This document shows, piece after piece, positions 62,741 to 64,000 of a stretch of DNA of 64,000 bases. The stretch is taken from NCBI GenBank assembly GCA_947447265.1, contig CANFKC010000028.1, forward strand, positions 1 to 64,000, in the 5' to 3' direction. The position numbers were made by a program, and so were the translations under genes. Numbering within the stretch: the stretch's first letter is position 1; the number at the start of each line of letters is the position of its first letter. The notes under the pieces are model-generated. The model did no database searches, was not told where the DNA came from, and saw only the letters and a program-made list of their open reading frames with translations. The stretch comes from Chitinophagaceae bacterium. Lineage in GTDB: Bacteria; Bacteroidota; Bacteroidia; Chitinophagales; Chitinophagaceae.

Positions 62741-63457
62741 ATGATCACATTATCCATCGTCATACCAGCCTACAACGAAGGTCGTACCATACACAATATC
62801 CTCAATAAGGTGAAAGCCGTAGAGCTTATCGGTGGTATTGGCAAAGAAGTAATAATTGTAAACGACTGCTCGAAAGATAATACCGAAGAGGCTATAATGG
62901 CTTATCAAACGGCTAACCCGGAATTGCCTATTAGCTACTACAAACATCCTGTAAACCAGGGAAAGGGCGCCGCATTGCATACCGGTATTAAAATGGCTAC
63001 CGGTGACTATGTTATAATACAGGATGCCGATCTTGAATACGACCCGGAAGAATACAACATACTATTAAAACCTATCCTCAACGATTTTGCCGATGTGGTT
63101 TATGGCTCCCGCTTTATTGGCGGAAAGCCGCACCGCATCTTATTCTTCTGGCACTCGATAGGCAATAAAATGCTTACCGTGCTTTCTAACATGTTCACCA
63201 ATCTGAACCTTACCGATATGGAAACGTGTTACAAGCTTTTCAGGCGCGAAACCATTCAGGGCATTAAACTGGAAGAGAAGCGTTTTGGATTTGAACCGGA
63301 AGTTACAGCCAAGATGTCGCGCATACCGAAGATACGGGTATACGAAGTGGGTATTTCTTACTACGGCCGTACGTATGAAGAAGGTAAGAAAATAGGCTGG
63401 CGCGATGGATTCCGCGCAATCTATTGCATTCTTAAATACAACCTGTTTAAAAAGTAG
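62741..63457 (+). CDS. Family 2 glycosyltransferase (dolichyl/undecaprenyl-phosphate sugar transferase-like)
   Basis: The 238-aa GT-A enzyme has the nucleotide-sugar-binding [20 protein letters not shown] and [15 protein letters not shown], the metal-binding DXD-like [13 protein letters not shown] and the acceptor-side GSRFIGG with [12 protein letters not shown]. This layout is that of DPM1/GtrB-type enzymes that transfer a sugar to a polyprenyl phosphate. No C-terminal membrane helices are present, so it is the soluble form. Not in an obvious glycan cluster. Confidence 0.9.
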   Translation: MITLSIVIPAYNEGRTIHNILNKVKAVELIGGIGKEVIIVNDCSKDNTEEAIMAYQTANPELPISYYKHPVNQGKGAALHTGIKMATGDYVIIQDADLEYDPEEYNILLKPILNDFADVVYGSRFIGGKPHRILFFWHSIGNKMLTVLSNMFTNLNLTDMETCYKLFRRETIQGIKLEEKRFGFEPEVTAKMSRIPKIRVYEVGISYYGRTYEEGKKIGWRDGFRAIYCILKYNLFKK

Positions 63458-63577
63458 AAATCAAAAGTTAAAAGTAAAAATTCCCAGCTTCATTCGGCGC
63501 TTTTTCAATACCACGAAAAGAGCGTACAAAACGTGAAGACTGCTAACTGCCAATTGTAAACTGCCGACTTAAATATT

Positions 63578-64000
63578 ATGCCAGTAATACTACCAGTAAG
63601 GGGATTTCACCCGCAAATACCAGAGGGTTGCTTTATAGCCCCGAATGCCACTATTGTAGGCGATGTAATAATGGGTACCGACTGCAGCGTATGGTTCAAT
63701 GCCGTTATTCGCGGCGATGTGAACAGTATAGTAATTGGCAACAAGGTGAATATACAAGACGGTGCCTGCATACATTGCACTTACGAAAAGACCAAAACCT
63801 TTATAGGCAATAACGTATCTATAGGGCACAATGCCCTGGTACATGGCTGCAAAGTGGGCGATAATGTGCTTATAGGCATGGGCTCCATAGTAATGGACAA
63901 TGTAGAAATTGGCGAAAACAGCATTATAGCAGCAGGGGCTGTGGTATTGGAAGGTACAAAAGTACCAGCCGGAAGTATTTTTGCAGGTGTACCGGCAAAA
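63578..64000 (+). CDS. Gamma-carbonic-anhydrase-like hexapeptide-repeat protein (3' end outside window)
   Basis: The 141 codons visible start at ATG 63578 (MPVILPVRGFHPQIPEGCFI) and remain open at the edge. The sequence forms a left-handed beta-helix of hexapeptide repeats (ATIVGDVIMGTDCSVWFNAV, then NIQDGACIHCTYEKT and VSIGHNALVHGCKVGDNVL). The metal histidines expected in the gamma class are visible in IHCT and GHNALVHG. Relatives include YrdA and PaaY; many bind zinc, some are carbonic anhydrases or thioesterases. About 30 residues should be missing. Confidence 0.9.
   Translation, partial: MPVILPVRGFHPQIPEGCFIAPNATIVGDVIMGTDCSVWFNAVIRGDVNSIVIGNKVNIQDGACIHCTYEKTKTFIGNNVSIGHNALVHGCKVGDNVLIGMGSIVMDNVEIGENSIIAAGAVVLEGTKVPAGSIFAGVPAK

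Overview
The window looks like chromosome from a Bacteroidota bacterium, probably close to Chitinophagaceae. The evidence is four secreted proteins with type IX secretion (T9SS) C-terminal sorting domains, repeated TAnnTTTG promoter boxes typical of the phylum, a Bacteroidota-style tyrosine recombinase, and moderate GC content. The family-level placement is inference.

Region 1 (1 to about 9.48 kb) is an accessory island against the 3' end of a tRNA-Asp gene. It carries a GHKL ATPase whose C-terminus looks cut off, a compact protein resembling the palm of family A DNA polymerases with two 22-bp direct repeats just upstream, a cluster of three overlapping very small genes, an unrecognised 367-aa protein, a ParB-like/DNA methyltransferase fusion, a truncated excisionase-like HTH gene, a tyrosine integrase and a LytTR-like protein. 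It looks like an integrative element with its own replication module.

Region 2 (9.5-22.3 kb) is housekeeping and envelope DNA: a Lys/Glu-rich secreted protein, an arginyltransferase-like protein, a LOG protein with a sodium:solute symporter, a membrane-protein/metallophosphoesterase operon, exonuclease VII (xseA-xseB), an OprB-like porin and a Pif1-like helicase.

Region 3 (22.3-33.7 kb) has origin-type signals. A gene-free stretch at 22.33-22.64 kb holds seven DnaA-box-like 9-mers. About 10 kb away, a 1.6-kb gene-free, T/G-skewed stretch in front of mnmG holds five parS-like palindromes (core TGTTCCACGTGGAACA). I read this as the chromosomal origin/centromere neighbourhood. Between them lie nadA, a T9SS protein, pstSCAB-phoU and truB. 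PstC carries a PstS-like segment in its first periplasmic loop.

Region 4 (33.7-43.8 kb): mnmG, recX, apaG, a PpiD/SurA-like foldase, an RDD protein, an aminopeptidase P, an arylsulfotransferase whose sorting domain has been frameshifted off, and an acyl-CoA desaturase.

Region 5 (44-60.3 kb) is a surface-protein region: an M4 metalloprotease of 1744 aa and an Ig-repeat protein of about 1680 aa point toward each other and share closely similar Ig arrays and sorting domains, with a lipoprotein between them. Then come clpX, an R2K ATP-grasp protein and another T9SS protein.

Region 6 (60.4-64 kb): a shortened methyltransferase-like gene overlapping folA, then thyA, a family 2 glycosyltransferase and a gamma-carbonic-anhydrase-like gene cut by the window edge.
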